13,533 nucleotides of DNA from contig JAQWRC010000083.1 of the NCBI GenBank assembly GCA_029243925.1, positions 1 to 13,533 on the forward strand, read 5' to 3'. A program made the position numbers and the translations under genes. This DNA is from Phycisphaerales bacterium. Lineage in GTDB: Bacteria; Planctomycetota; Phycisphaerae; Phycisphaerales; SM1A02. Within the stretch, counting starts at the first letter, position 1. Every line of letters begins with the position of its first letter. Of the stretch, positions 1-6,885 are shown one piece after another. Under the pieces are notes generated by a model. That model searched no databases, was not told the origin of the DNA, and saw only the letters and a list, made by a program, of their open reading frames with translations.

Positions 1-750
1 CGGGCAAACCTCAGGCTCGTCGTCTCAATTGGCAAAAACTACACCCACCGCGGCTTGTCCCTCTCTGACCTGATCGAAGAAGGCAACATCGGCCTCATTC
101 GTGCAGTTGAAGGATTCGACCCCGCCCAGGGAGCGCGTTTCTCGACCTACGCCTCATGGTGGATCAAGCAATCCATCAAACGAACGCTCATCAATGCCAT
201 GCAGCCAATCCATATTCCGGCATACATGGTCGATCTCATCTCACGATGGAAGCAGACCTCGCGACGATTGGAAGAGGAACTTGGCCGAACGCCATCCAAC
301 AAAGAAGTCGCTCACATCATGGAAGTTCCGGAAAAGAAGATGAAGGTCATTTTCCGAGCCATGAAAGCCTACCAATCACGTGGACAAGCTCCCATTGGCG
401 ATGACGGCACGCAACTCGACTTTGCTGACATCATCGAAGACCAGCGATATGAGACGCCAGCGCACAACGCTGTCCGTCGTGAACAGATCACCGCTGTCCT
501 GGGAATGCTTGATGAAATGGAAGCACGTGACGCACGTGTCCTCAAGCTGCGATACGGCCTTGAAGGTCAGGAGCCGCTCACGCTCAAGGAGATCGGCCTC
601 GAAGTCGGCCTGACTCGCGAGCGAGTCCGCCAGATCGAAGTTGACACGCTGCGGAAACTGCAGACGCGACTTAAAGGAGACGATCGACGCCGTGCACTGC
701 TCCGTGCCTTTGCCTCGAACAATCCTGTACCAGAGACAAAAGCGTCCTGA
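1..750 (+). CDS. RNA polymerase sigma factor, sigma-70 family group 1/2 (RpoD/RpoS-like), 5' partial
   Basis: The reading frame is open from base 1, so the gene begins before the window and 249 residues are visible. It directs core RNA polymerase to promoters. Region 2 is clear: the visible start reads [20 protein letters not shown], followed by [18 protein letters not shown] and [15 protein letters not shown] (about residues 46-60), the core-binding, -10-recognition and melting segments. Region 3 follows ([14 protein letters not shown], then [16 protein letters not shown]). Region 4 ends the protein, with the -35-binding helix-turn-helix at about residues 193-220 ([20 protein letters not shown]). 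The combination of regions 2, 3 and 4 excludes an ECF sigma factor. The [19 protein letters not shown] wording is closer to RpoS-like group 2 than to a housekeeping RpoD, but the missing N-terminus (region 1.1/1.2) is needed to decide. The TTG at 55 is internal and is not the start. A hairpin terminator lies 26 nt after the stop. Confidence 0.93.
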   Translation, partial: RANLRLVVSIGKNYTHRGLSLSDLIEEGNIGLIRAVEGFDPAQGARFSTYASWWIKQSIKRTLINAMQPIHIPAYMVDLISRWKQTSRRLEEELGRTPSNKEVAHIMEVPEKKMKVIFRAMKAYQSRGQAPIGDDGTQLDFADIIEDQRYETPAHNAVRREQITAVLGMLDEMEARDARVLKLRYGLEGQEPLTLKEIGLEVGLTRERVRQIEVDTLRKLQTRLKGDDRRRALLRAFASNNPVPETKAS

Positions 751-775
751 GCACGAGTACATGCCAACAGCACTC

Positions 776-806
776 AAACACGGGCCCGCATGCGGGTCCG
801 TGTTTT
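776..806. terminator. Bidirectional intrinsic terminator between convergent genes
   Basis: An almost perfect inverted repeat: aaacacgg (776-783) pairs with ccgtgttt (798-805), a G-T wobble follows (784/797), and cccg pairs with cggg around a CATG loop. The stem is about 13 bp. On the + strand it ends in TTTT (803-806), a short U-run, serving the sigma factor gene. On the - strand the transcript ends in GUGUUUG, a weaker tract, serving the TPR-protein operon that stops at 832. It occupies most of the 81-nt gap between the two convergent stop codons. Confidence 0.85.
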
Positions 807-831
807 GCATACCGACATGACACAGACCGAG

Positions 832-3198
832 TTACTGGAATCGGATCAACAAGGCTTGGAATCCGCGAAGCACATCCGCCCCGCCCATGGATTCATCCTC
901 ATCCATCAGTCGGCGGATGCGGGGCGCTATGCGATCCGTGTTGCGTTCCATCGCAGCCAGAATTTCAAGCATGCGAAGTTGGCTCCACCACCAACGACGC
1001 GGCGCAGATTCGCGAGGAACACGAGTCAGTCGACGATAGATCGACATGGCATCAGCCAACCGCTGCTCGCCGCCAAGCACATTCAGATTCTCAGCACGTT
1101 CAAACAGCAACTCGCCGGCATTGGGATGCAACGTCAACATGCGGTCGGCAGCTTCCAACGCTTCCGTGGACCGGTTTGAACGGCGCAAACCTTCGATAAC
1201 CAGCAACCAACTTGACGCGTCATCGGATTGATGTTGCTTCAGCCAATTCGACAGCGCTTCCGACAACGGTTCGACTTCCTCTTGGATCCGATTGGAAGCA
1301 ACCGGATTTCCGGTGCGCATCTCTTCTGCTGCAATTTCGCCGAGGGCCTGCTGCAAAGACGTCGCAATCGCCAAGCCGCCATCAGCACCACCTCGCTCTG
1401 CAACACCACGGGCAGCTTCTGCGAGTGAAGCAGGGTCGCCTTCCGCCGCACGCAGTCGCAATGTCTCCACGATCGCCTGCTGCGATTCCGACAATGAAGC
1501 ATCCGAAAGCGAGCGAATCAACTCCGCTGCTTCCACATTCCGCTGCGCATCCAGCATGGCTTCGACCAGCAGCAGGTCAATGGCAAGCATGGTTGCTTCG
1601 TCACCACGTGCACGCCTCGACCGCATCCCATCAAATACATCTTCCTGCTGCTCGCCGCCTTGGCGAGCAGCACGCAAAAGCACAGCTGCCGACTCACGAA
1701 GCGACTCCTGCTCTTCCTTCGCGCCGGGCTGAATCGAGTCGTAGGCTGCCATCGCATCGGCCAAACGGCCATCGGAGGCAGCGAGCCTTCCCGCCGCCAA
1801 TCGCCAACCATCGGTGCCGGATCGCTCGCTGAATGTTGACAGACGAAACGCCAGTGATTCCACCGCCATGGCGTGAGCTGCTGCGTCAGACGGGTCCGCC
1901 AGCGCCTGCTGCAAGGACAACCGGGCTGCAAGATCGATGCCTGCTCCCGCCTCGGGTGCATCAGGCATCGTCCTGACCAACTCAAGAAGCGATTCCACGG
2001 CTTGAAGCGATTGCCCGGAACGAACCAGAGCCAACGCCAATGCGGACAGTGCGCGTGCTCGCTGCCGTTCCTCAAGTGCATTTGATTCCAACACCACACG
2101 CAGTGCGGAAACGAGTCGGCCTGCCTCGAGTTCACTGCGACCAACGTGCGCCAGCAGCAGATCGGCCGACTTCATGTGCTGTGGGTCAGAGACGGGCAGC
2201 CGACGTATTCGCTCATCGAGCAGCGCACGAGCTGTCTTCGTCTCCAGACCAGCCTCGGTAAGAGCGGTATGAAGACGACCCCAGGCCTCCGCTGCTTCGC
2301 CGTAGCGGCCATTGGCCGCATGGAGGCGAGCAAGATGATCCACGATCAGCAGACGCTGTCGAAGTTGCGAAGCGTCCAAATACCGAGCCTGCAATTTTTC
2401 AGCCGAACGGATGCCGCGATCCTGCCCACCTTGATGCGATCGATTGACCACTCCTCCCAACCGTGCCGCCAACACGTCAGTGGCGGACGCTGAAGCGTGT
2501 GTAGCAGCCTCTTGAAACGCCGCCTCCGCATCGTCGTATTGATTCATCCTCGCGATGGCGAGCCCATGCAGCCATGTTGCGCGGACAAGCACGCCACCGT
2601 CCAGTCGTTCTCGAAGCACTTCCAGATCGAATCCGGCTTCCTGCATCGTTGCATGGCGAACGTCATCCTGCTCAAACCCTTCCGCTCGATGGACCAGAGC
2701 CGTTCCACGCAAAAGTGGCAATCGCCGATCTCGCTCCTGCTCGCGCAAGCGCAGCAGGGATTCACGCTGCAGTGCGGTTCGTCTTGATGCCGGTATCCGC
2801 TCCAAATCAAAGAGAGCGCGTTCAACTGCCAACTCCGCTTTCGACACCATGGCCAGCCCCGCACTGATGCGGGCGTTGGCGCGAGTCGATTCTGATTCCG
2901 TCGGATAACCGAACATGACGGTCATTCCGAGTTGATCCATCGCGAGTCCTGTTGCAATCAGGTCCTCTGCCTGATCGCACATCAGAATCGCCTGCGCCGT
3001 ATCGTCGAGTTCAGTGCTGTCTAGTACCTGCGATCTCAGCAGCAGGCACTCCTGCAGCGCAGTGTTGCGTTCATCGGATGATGCGCCACTCGAGCGAATC
3101 GTTTCACGCAGTTCATCCACCCGCTCTGCCAGCGTGTCCAGCGCGCCACGCTGCCATGTGGACATCGCGAGGCACAGCATGACCGCAACGTGGATCAC
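832..3198 (-). CDS. Large exported TPR-like helical repeat protein, last gene of the ExbB/ExbD operon
   Basis: A 788-residue protein with no recognised catalytic domain. A short hydrophobic N-terminus (MIHVAVMLCLAMS) suggests a signal peptide or anchor, placing the rest in the periplasm; no convincing lipobox surrounds Cys9. The remainder is Ala/Leu/Glu/Arg-rich, all-helical in character, with TPR-like helix pairs near residues 204-236 (LHGLAIARMNQYDDAEAAFQ), 286-318 (LARLHAANGRYGEAAEAW), 464-490 (AAGRLAASDGRLADAMAAYD) and 662-724. Such solenoids usually act as protein-protein scaffolds. The start is GTG at 3198, overlapping the upstream ExbD stop as GTGA, which implies translational coupling. 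Its position in the operon suggests it is a periplasmic partner of the motor complex; this is inference. Opposite-frame open stretches over this gene are shadows of its GC-rich coding. Confidence 0.85.
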   Translation of the reverse strand: MIHVAVMLCLAMSTWQRGALDTLAERVDELRETIRSSGASSDERNTALQECLLLRSQVLDSTELDDTAQAILMCDQAEDLIATGLAMDQLGMTVMFGYPTESESTRANARISAGLAMVSKAELAVERALFDLERIPASRRTALQRESLLRLREQERDRRLPLLRGTALVHRAEGFEQDDVRHATMQEAGFDLEVLRERLDGGVLVRATWLHGLAIARMNQYDDAEAAFQEAATHASASATDVLAARLGGVVNRSHQGGQDRGIRSAEKLQARYLDASQLRQRLLIVDHLARLHAANGRYGEAAEAWGRLHTALTEAGLETKTARALLDERIRRLPVSDPQHMKSADLLLAHVGRSELEAGRLVSALRVVLESNALEERQRARALSALALALVRSGQSLQAVESLLELVRTMPDAPEAGAGIDLAARLSLQQALADPSDAAAHAMAVESLAFRLSTFSERSGTDGWRLAAGRLAASDGRLADAMAAYDSIQPGAKEEQESLRESAAVLLRAARQGGEQQEDVFDGMRSRRARGDEATMLAIDLLLVEAMLDAQRNVEAAELIRSLSDASLSESQQAIVETLRLRAAEGDPASLAEAARGVAERGGADGGLAIATSLQQALGEIAAEEMRTGNPVASNRIQEEVEPLSEALSNWLKQHQSDDASSWLLVIEGLRRSNRSTEALEAADRMLTLHPNAGELLFERAENLNVLGGEQRLADAMSIYRRLTRVPRESAPRRWWWSQLRMLEILAAMERNTDRIAPRIRRLMDEDESMGGADVLRGFQALLIRFQ

Positions 3199-3704
3199 GA
3201 AGCACTCTCCTCGAAGGTGATGTTGACGTACCCGGCACGTACAGCGGCGTTGAATGCGCCGACCGCAAACGACCAGGATGTTCCGGACGATGGCACAACC
3301 AGAACGGGGTGATCATCGGCAAACAGCCCGCCGCCCATGCCATCTATACGCCGAGCGGCAAGAAACTCGTAGAGCGACTCGAAATCACGAACCGTTCCTC
3401 GTGCACCTTCGATATCCAACCGGTAGTCTTCGCTAGCCGCACCGGTATTACGAACAAGAATGCGCAACGGCTCGTCATCGAGCTCAAAGGGATCAATCGC
3501 CATGCCTTCGCGACGTTCAGGAAGATCAAGACGGTAGATCTCCTCTGACTGCTTGAAATCGGTCGCCACCAGGAAATACACCAGCAGAAGAAAGACGACA
3601 TCAATCATCGAGGTGAGATTCAGCCCGATGGGCGGTGCTGTTCGATCACGGCGACGAACGGGTGGCAGATCGAGTTGTTCGCCTCTGGCGGACGGCTCGG
3701 ACAT
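3195..3704 (-). CDS. exbD: ExbD/TolR-family biopolymer transport protein, second copy
   Basis: A 169-residue single-pass inner-membrane protein of the ExbD/TolR family, which forms the plug or stator partner of an ExbB/TolQ proton channel. The cytoplasmic N-tail is basic (PPVRRRDR); then comes the signature helix LNLTSMIDVVFLLLVYFLVA (residues 28-47) with the conserved membrane aspartate D35, used for proton coupling in the family. A periplasmic domain of about 120 residues follows. The frame is open further upstream to 3809, but that stretch lies inside the preceding exbD. The ATG at 3702-3704 shares one base with the upstream stop (TAATG), which fixes the start and implies coupled translation. 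The stop overlaps the next start (GTGA). Its periplasmic part is acidic and unlike that of the first ExbD, so the two copies are not recent duplicates. Confidence 0.9.
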   Translation of the reverse strand: MSEPSARGEQLDLPPVRRRDRTAPPIGLNLTSMIDVVFLLLVYFLVATDFKQSEEIYRLDLPERREGMAIDPFELDDEPLRILVRNTGAASEDYRLDIEGARGTVRDFESLYEFLAARRIDGMGGGLFADDHPVLVVPSSGTSWSFAVGAFNAAVRAGYVNITFEESAS

Positions 3705-4174
3705 TACTGGTCCTCCCGTACGACAACGAGATTCAGACTGGCTCCATCCAGCCCGACATCCGCCATCACGGCTGCCTGTCGAACAGCCTGAAAGACCGGG
3801 GCAACCCAACGATATGCCGTGCGTCGATCCGCACGCAGGTTGACGCGCATCTGCGGCGTCGCCTGAAACAACTCGACCAACAGCGAACGTAATCCCTGCA
3901 CGCCGGCCGGGGTCGCTTCGAAACTCTCCCCCGCAACTCGGTATCCACTGCTTTTTCCACTCGGACCTGGAAGTACATTCACGACTGCGCGCGGCTCCTC
4001 ACCAGGCAGACGGGTCGCCGCATGATCAGGCGCAGGCAGTTCAAGGTCGACATTTTCAAGATCGACGATCTGCGATACGAGCACGAAGAAAACGATCAGC
4101 AGAAAGGTCACGTCGATCATCGGCGTGATGTTCGCCTGTGGACGTGCGGGGCCGCGTTTGAAGATGGTGGACAT
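3704..4174 (-). CDS. exbD: ExbD/TolR-family biopolymer transport protein, first copy
   Basis: A 156-residue ExbD/TolR protein. After a short basic tail (FKRGPARPQ) it carries the family's best-known motif, ANITPMIDVTFLLIVFFVLV (residues 14-33), with the proton-coupling aspartate at D21 (D25 in E. coli ExbD). The periplasmic portion starts near residue 38 and includes the family-typical LRADRRTAYRWVAPVFQAVR, corresponding to the 'I.aD....y..v..v.d....aG' pattern of ExbD/TolR. It lies 28 nt after the ExbB-type gene and overlaps the second exbD by one base. No clear Shine-Dalgarno sequence precedes the ATG (ggttccacgccc), so initiation may depend on upstream translation. Expected role: with the channel protein it converts proton motive force into movement of a periplasm-spanning partner. 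Confidence 0.93.
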   Translation of the reverse strand: MSTIFKRGPARPQANITPMIDVTFLLIVFFVLVSQIVDLENVDLELPAPDHAATRLPGEEPRAVVNVLPGPSGKSSGYRVAGESFEATPAGVQGLRSLLVELFQATPQMRVNLRADRRTAYRWVAPVFQAVRQAAVMADVGLDGASLNLVVVREDQ

Positions 4175-4202
4175 GGGCGTGGAACCAGTTGATCAATACA
4201 AC

Positions 4203-4970
4203 TCAGGCCAGAGAAACATCACCGCTTGAATCCGCAGGCTTGGAAGCCGATTTCGAACTTCGCTTCGGCCGGAACTGTCCCAGCAGGGATTCCGCTTCAA
4301 GCGTTGCCTCCGTCGTCATCTCATCGATGCGATTCCGGATGATCGCATAGCCCGCCAGCGCCGGTATGGCGACGACAAGACCCCAGAAGGTCGTCGTCAG
4401 CGCCGTACCAATACCTCCTGCAAGCAATACTGGGTCCGCATTTCCGCCACTGACGACAATGGCCTGAAAGGCGAGAATCATGCCGTACACGGTTCCAAAC
4501 AGCCCGATCATCGGGCTGACCTGCCCGAGTACGTTCAAAAACTCGATGCGGCGAAACCGAAGCGTCGTCTGCTCATCCGCCGTCTGCTCCAACCCACGAA
4601 TGATGGCACCATAGCCATGCGATGCTTCTTTCATGCCAGCATGCATGATGCGGGCAAAGAAACTGTCGTCACGCTCCGTGGTAGCGATGGCCTCCTTGTA
4701 CCGACCTGAGGCCAGTTGCTTGCGAACCTTCTCAACGACCGACTCCGGCAGCACGGTGGCCCGTGTGTTGCTCATCGACATCGTGATGATCAGGCCGATG
4801 CTGAGTATCGACAACAGCAGAAGAACCCAGATGATGAGACTGCCCAGCACTTCAATGCTGCTGTCGGCGTTTCGAGAAATAAAGAACGCGCTGCCGAAAC
4901 TGCGATCAATCGCACCGGGGTCGGGGATCGTGGCAACCGACGTCAGTATGGCCTGCAATGTTCCAATCAT
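4203..4970 (-). CDS. exbB: MotA/TolQ/ExbB family proton channel protein
   Basis: A 255-residue integral membrane protein, the pentamer-forming proton channel of Ton/Tol-type motors. Three membrane segments are visible: TM1 at about 41-65 (VLGSLIIWVLLLLSILSIGL), then a cytoplasmic domain, TM2 at about 146-172 (LGQVSPMIGLFGTVYGMILA, the classic ExbB/TolQ signature) and TM3 at about 182-210 (GIGTALTTTFWGLVVAIPAL). The tail is polar and Ser/Lys-rich. In-frame GTG at 4979 gives three more residues, but AGGAG (4979-4983) overlaps it and sits 8 nt before ATG 4970, so 4970 is preferred. By alignment from memory, the TM3 glutamate found in E. coli ExbB (E176) and TolQ is a threonine here (T189). The gene starts 30 nt after the vWA gene and precedes two exbD genes. 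Confidence 0.92.
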   Translation of the reverse strand: MIGTLQAILTSVATIPDPGAIDRSFGSAFFISRNADSSIEVLGSLIIWVLLLLSILSIGLIITMSMSNTRATVLPESVVEKVRKQLASGRYKEAIATTERDDSFFARIMHAGMKEASHGYGAIIRGLEQTADEQTTLRFRRIEFLNVLGQVSPMIGLFGTVYGMILAFQAIVVSGGNADPVLLAGGIGTALTTTFWGLVVAIPALAGYAIIRNRIDEMTTEATLEAESLLGQFRPKRSSKSASKPADSSGDVSLA

Positions 4971-4978
4971 GGCATTCA

Positions 4979-4983
4979 CTCCT
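4979..4983 (-). promoter_or_regulatory. Shine-Dalgarno deciding the exbB start
   Basis: AGGAG on the minus strand with an 8-nt spacer to ATG 4968-4970. The alternative GTG at 4977-4979 overlaps this sequence and so has no usable ribosome binding site. Confidence 0.65.
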
Positions 4984-4998
4984 GCGGCGCTACGCCGC
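4984..4998 (-). repeat. Short perfect inverted repeat in the vWA-exbB gap
   Basis: GCGGCG and CGCCGC separated by three bases form a 6-bp all-GC hairpin in the mRNA. It lies between the stop of the vWA gene (5001) and the exbB Shine-Dalgarno (4979-4983), directly abutting the latter. It has no U-run, so it is not an intrinsic terminator; it could affect translation initiation or mRNA processing. Six pairs in GC-rich DNA could also be chance. Confidence 0.45.
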
Positions 4999-5000
4999 GG

Positions 5001-5975
5001 TCAGTCTTCAAGCCCCATGGCTTTTCGATCGTACACCTTGTATCCACTTTCGCCTCCGTGGAGTTCCGCAATTCGACGCATGGTTCCCAGTCGATCCTCT
5101 TCTTCACCGAGAAACTGGACGCATTGAATCACAACATCCCGACGGCCAGACTCTGCATCCCGCACCGGGTTCATCGATTCCAATGAGGCGAGCAGCGAAG
5201 CCTGATCTACTTCATAGGCTCCCGAACCGGTGATGCTGTCACTCAGCAGAAAGATCACCTCGGGATGCAGGTCAAATGCCGCTTCAAGAGCAGTAACAGG
5301 ATTCGAGCCGTATCCGGGAACAACATTGTCGCCTTCACTGATCCAGTCGATGGCTCGACGCCGAGCCTGCGAGGTCGCCTTCTGCAATCGACGCAGCGGG
5401 GGCACTTCGATGGCTCGATCCTCTTGAAAGAAGATGACCGCGAACTGCTGCCGATCATCGAGCTGTTCCAGCGAGCGAAAGAGTTCATTGAGCACGACCT
5501 GCATCCAGGAGACCAGGCTGCCTGAGGCATCCACGACATAGACAATCCGCGTTGCATTGGTCGCCTTTGCACCTGCAAACTCAATCACCGGCATGGATTC
5601 ATCCGCAGCGCCCAACAGGTTTGCCGGAATGTCCGGAGCACCCAAGAGCTGTGACAACTCGAGCGTCGCGCCATCAACGGCCGGCTCCGGGGCCGGTGGT
5701 TCGGGCAGTACGGCGGCAGGCATGGGTGCGGCCACGACGGCTTCCAACGTCGATACCGACGTTTCAACCACGGGGCGGTACTCCAGCATCTGGAAATCAG
5801 CGACGATCCGCTCAGGCGCATCACGCTCACCAGCGATGATGACCGACCACGTGACGACCAGACCAATGGCGACAAGGCCAAGGTGCACGCCGATCGAGGT
5901 CACCCATGGCACGATGCGACGCGCACTGGATGCGGCTTCTTCCCCTTCACTTATTTTTACTCGCTGTGTGCCCAT
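5001..5975 (-). CDS. TonB-like membrane anchor fused to a von Willebrand factor A domain
   Basis: A 324-residue protein in three parts. Residues 1-20 are a cytoplasmic tail and 21-47 a single membrane helix containing S27-x3-H31 (VTSIGVHLGLVAIGLVVTW); the same S-x3-H spacing is the signature of TonB (S16/H20) and TolA helices that contact ExbB/ExbD or TolQ/TolR. Residues 80-100 are Pro/Ala-rich (AAPMPAAVLPEPPAPEPAV), like the TonB spacer. Residues 143-320 form a vWA domain with a complete MIDAS set: D149-A-S151-G-S153, a candidate T228 and D246 (LLSDS), expected to bind a divalent metal and a protein ligand. No TonB C-terminal domain follows. ATG 5975 is preceded by two in-frame TGA codons, so the N-terminus is complete. 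It heads the ExbB-ExbD-ExbD-TPR operon and is the likely moving or load-bearing partner of the motor (inference). Confidence 0.87.
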   Translation of the reverse strand: MGTQRVKISEGEEAASSARRIVPWVTSIGVHLGLVAIGLVVTWSVIIAGERDAPERIVADFQMLEYRPVVETSVSTLEAVVAAPMPAAVLPEPPAPEPAVDGATLELSQLLGAPDIPANLLGAADESMPVIEFAGAKATNATRIVYVVDASGSLVSWMQVVLNELFRSLEQLDDRQQFAVIFFQEDRAIEVPPLRRLQKATSQARRRAIDWISEGDNVVPGYGSNPVTALEAAFDLHPEVIFLLSDSITGSGAYEVDQASLLASLESMNPVRDAESGRRDVVIQCVQFLGEEEDRLGTMRRIAELHGGESGYKVYDRKAMGLED

Positions 5976-6077
5976 TCATCACCCGTCACGCCAATCAACG
6001 CCAGTCTAAATGAACTCACCATCACCTGAGCGTTCAGCAGCGTCATGCCTTGCGACAGCACAACAGTCAGCCGGCAC

Positions 6078-6686
6078 CTATTCGAGCTCAACGCCCTTCT
6101 TCGACTTGCCCTTTGCGGGCTGGGCGGGAGCCCGACCGAAAACCAGTTTGTCGACACACAACGGGCCGCCTCCGGTCAGGACCAATCCAAATGCGAGAAT
6201 GAACATCGGCAACTGACTCAGCATCGTGTACCACGCGGCGCTGTGATCACGCCACGTAAATGGATTCATTTCGAACATGCCGTTCTGCTGAATCGTGATC
6301 TGCCAGAATGCGCCGCCGATGAGAACACAGAAACCCAAAGCAGCAATGCGTGTACACAGGCCAAGCAGCAGACTGAGCCCGCCCATCAACTGAAAGATCG
6401 CGGCCGCCCATCCAAGCGGCTGAGCCCAGGCACCAAGATCCCACCCTTGGAAATGAAGCACCAGTCGATTCACAGCCAGCACCTTTGCGCCGTCAGCGGC
6501 AGCGGGCACAGCGTCTGCCCCATCAGAATGCGATGCCCTGATCTGCTCCAGCCGCGTCATGTCATCTGACGAAAGTTCAATGGTCTGGAAACAGAAGAAC
6601 CAGCCGCTGATGATGAAAGCCAAACCGAGCACAAATCGGCTCAGCAGTGGAATGATTGAGGTGCCACCCATGTTCTTGATGCTCAT
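6078..6686 (-). CDS. DoxX family membrane protein
   Basis: A 202-residue, four-helix membrane protein of the DoxX/MauE type. TM1 is at about 10-34 (LLSRFVLGLAFIISGWFFCF), TM2 at about 90-112 (LGWAAAIFQLMGGLSLLLGL), TM3 at about 113-132 (TRIAALGFCVLIGGAFWQIT) and TM4 at about 153-175 (LSQLPMFILAFGLVLTGGGP). The helix-1 'RF.LG..FI.SG' and helix-2 'GG..LLLGL.TR' patterns are characteristic. An approximately 50-residue Asp/Ala-rich loop separates TM1 and TM2. The family includes subunits linked to quinone or redox processes, but most members have no defined role and none is assigned here. The frame is open back to 6770; AGGAG at 6696-6700, 9 nt before ATG 6686, supports the start given. It lies 102 nt upstream of the vWA gene on the same strand and may or may not be in that operon. 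Confidence 0.87.
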   Translation of the reverse strand: MSIKNMGGTSIIPLLSRFVLGLAFIISGWFFCFQTIELSSDDMTRLEQIRASHSDGADAVPAAADGAKVLAVNRLVLHFQGWDLGAWAQPLGWAAAIFQLMGGLSLLLGLCTRIAALGFCVLIGGAFWQITIQQNGMFEMNPFTWRDHSAAWYTMLSQLPMFILAFGLVLTGGGPLCVDKLVFGRAPAQPAKGKSKKGVELE

Positions 6687-6695
6687 CGAATAAAT

Positions 6696-6700
6696 CTCCT
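6696..6700 (-). promoter_or_regulatory. Shine-Dalgarno deciding the doxX-family start
   Basis: AGGAG on the minus strand, 9 nt before ATG 6684-6686. It decides against longer in-frame starts up to 6770, which would bring the gene up against the divergent tRNA. Confidence 0.65.
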
Positions 6701-6717
6701 GCTCGTTCGGTCCCGGT

Positions 6718-6746
6718 TTGCTCCCCATGAGCATCCCACGGATACT
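6718..6746 (+). promoter_or_regulatory. Candidate sigma-70 promoter for tRNA-Leu
   Basis: TTGCTC (6718-6723) and GATACT (6741-6746) are separated by exactly 17 bp, matching TTGACA/TATAAT at 3 and 4 of 6 positions. A start near 6753 would give a leader of about 18 nt before the tRNA at 6771. It sits in the 84-bp divergent region between the DoxX gene and the tRNA. The match is moderate and unsupported by other evidence. Confidence 0.4.
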
Positions 6747-6770
6747 CTCTCTCTGCACGAACGTGCCCAT

Positions 6771-6852
6771 GCGGGCGTGGCGGAACTGGCAGACGCGCTG
6801 GATTTAGGTTCCAGTGGGGCAACCCGTGGAGGTTCGAATCCTCTCGCCCGCA
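6771..6852 (+). tRNA. tRNA-Leu (anticodon UAG)
   Basis: A complete class II cloverleaf. The acceptor stem is GCGGGCG (6771-6777) with CGCCCGC (6845-6851), plus discriminator A6852, as expected for leucine. The anticodon stem CTGGA/TCCAG (6798-6802/6810-6814) encloses loop TTTAGGT with anticodon TAG at 6805-6807, which reads CUN codons. A long variable arm (TGGGGCAACCC region) and a T arm GGAGG-TTCGAAT-CCTCT (6828-6844, outermost pair G-U) complete it. The 3' CCA is not encoded; TTCT follows. The DAHP synthase ATG is 33 nt downstream with no U-tailed hairpin between, so both may share a transcript. Confidence 0.96.
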
Positions 6853-6877
6853 TTCTACCGGCCCAGAGCCCGGATCG

Positions 6878-6883
6878 AGGAGG
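6878..6883 (+). promoter_or_regulatory. Shine-Dalgarno of the DAHP synthase gene
   Basis: AGGAGG, overlapped on its left by GAGG at 6877-6880. From GAGG the spacer to ATG 6886 is 5 nt; from the full AGGAGG it is only 2 nt to 6886 but 11 nt to the in-frame ATG at 6895. Either start is possible, changing the protein by three residues. Confidence 0.6.
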
Positions 6884-6885
6884 AT

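Noticed and set aside
1212..2144. Open frames of about 206-208 codons on both strands inside the TPR-like gene.
   Set aside because: They encode Arg/His/Pro/Cys/Trp-rich sequence without domains, while the 788-codon frame has sensible helical-repeat composition across the whole interval.
3705..3809. Upstream extension of the second ExbD frame.
   Set aside because: It lies in the coding end of the first exbD, reads as low-complexity Gly/Ser/Arg/Cys, and the TAATG junction gives a natural start.
6855..6872. CCGGC/GCCCGG imperfect hairpin after the tRNA as a terminator.
   Set aside because: The stem is five pairs with a bulge, and no U-run follows; it runs straight into the DAHP synthase ribosome binding site.
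6814..6885. In-frame upstream extension of the DAHP synthase reading frame (24 more codons).
   Set aside because: It overlaps the 3' half of tRNA-Leu, and its residues have no counterpart in the enzyme; the Shine-Dalgarno at 6878-6883 supports a start at 6886 or 6895.
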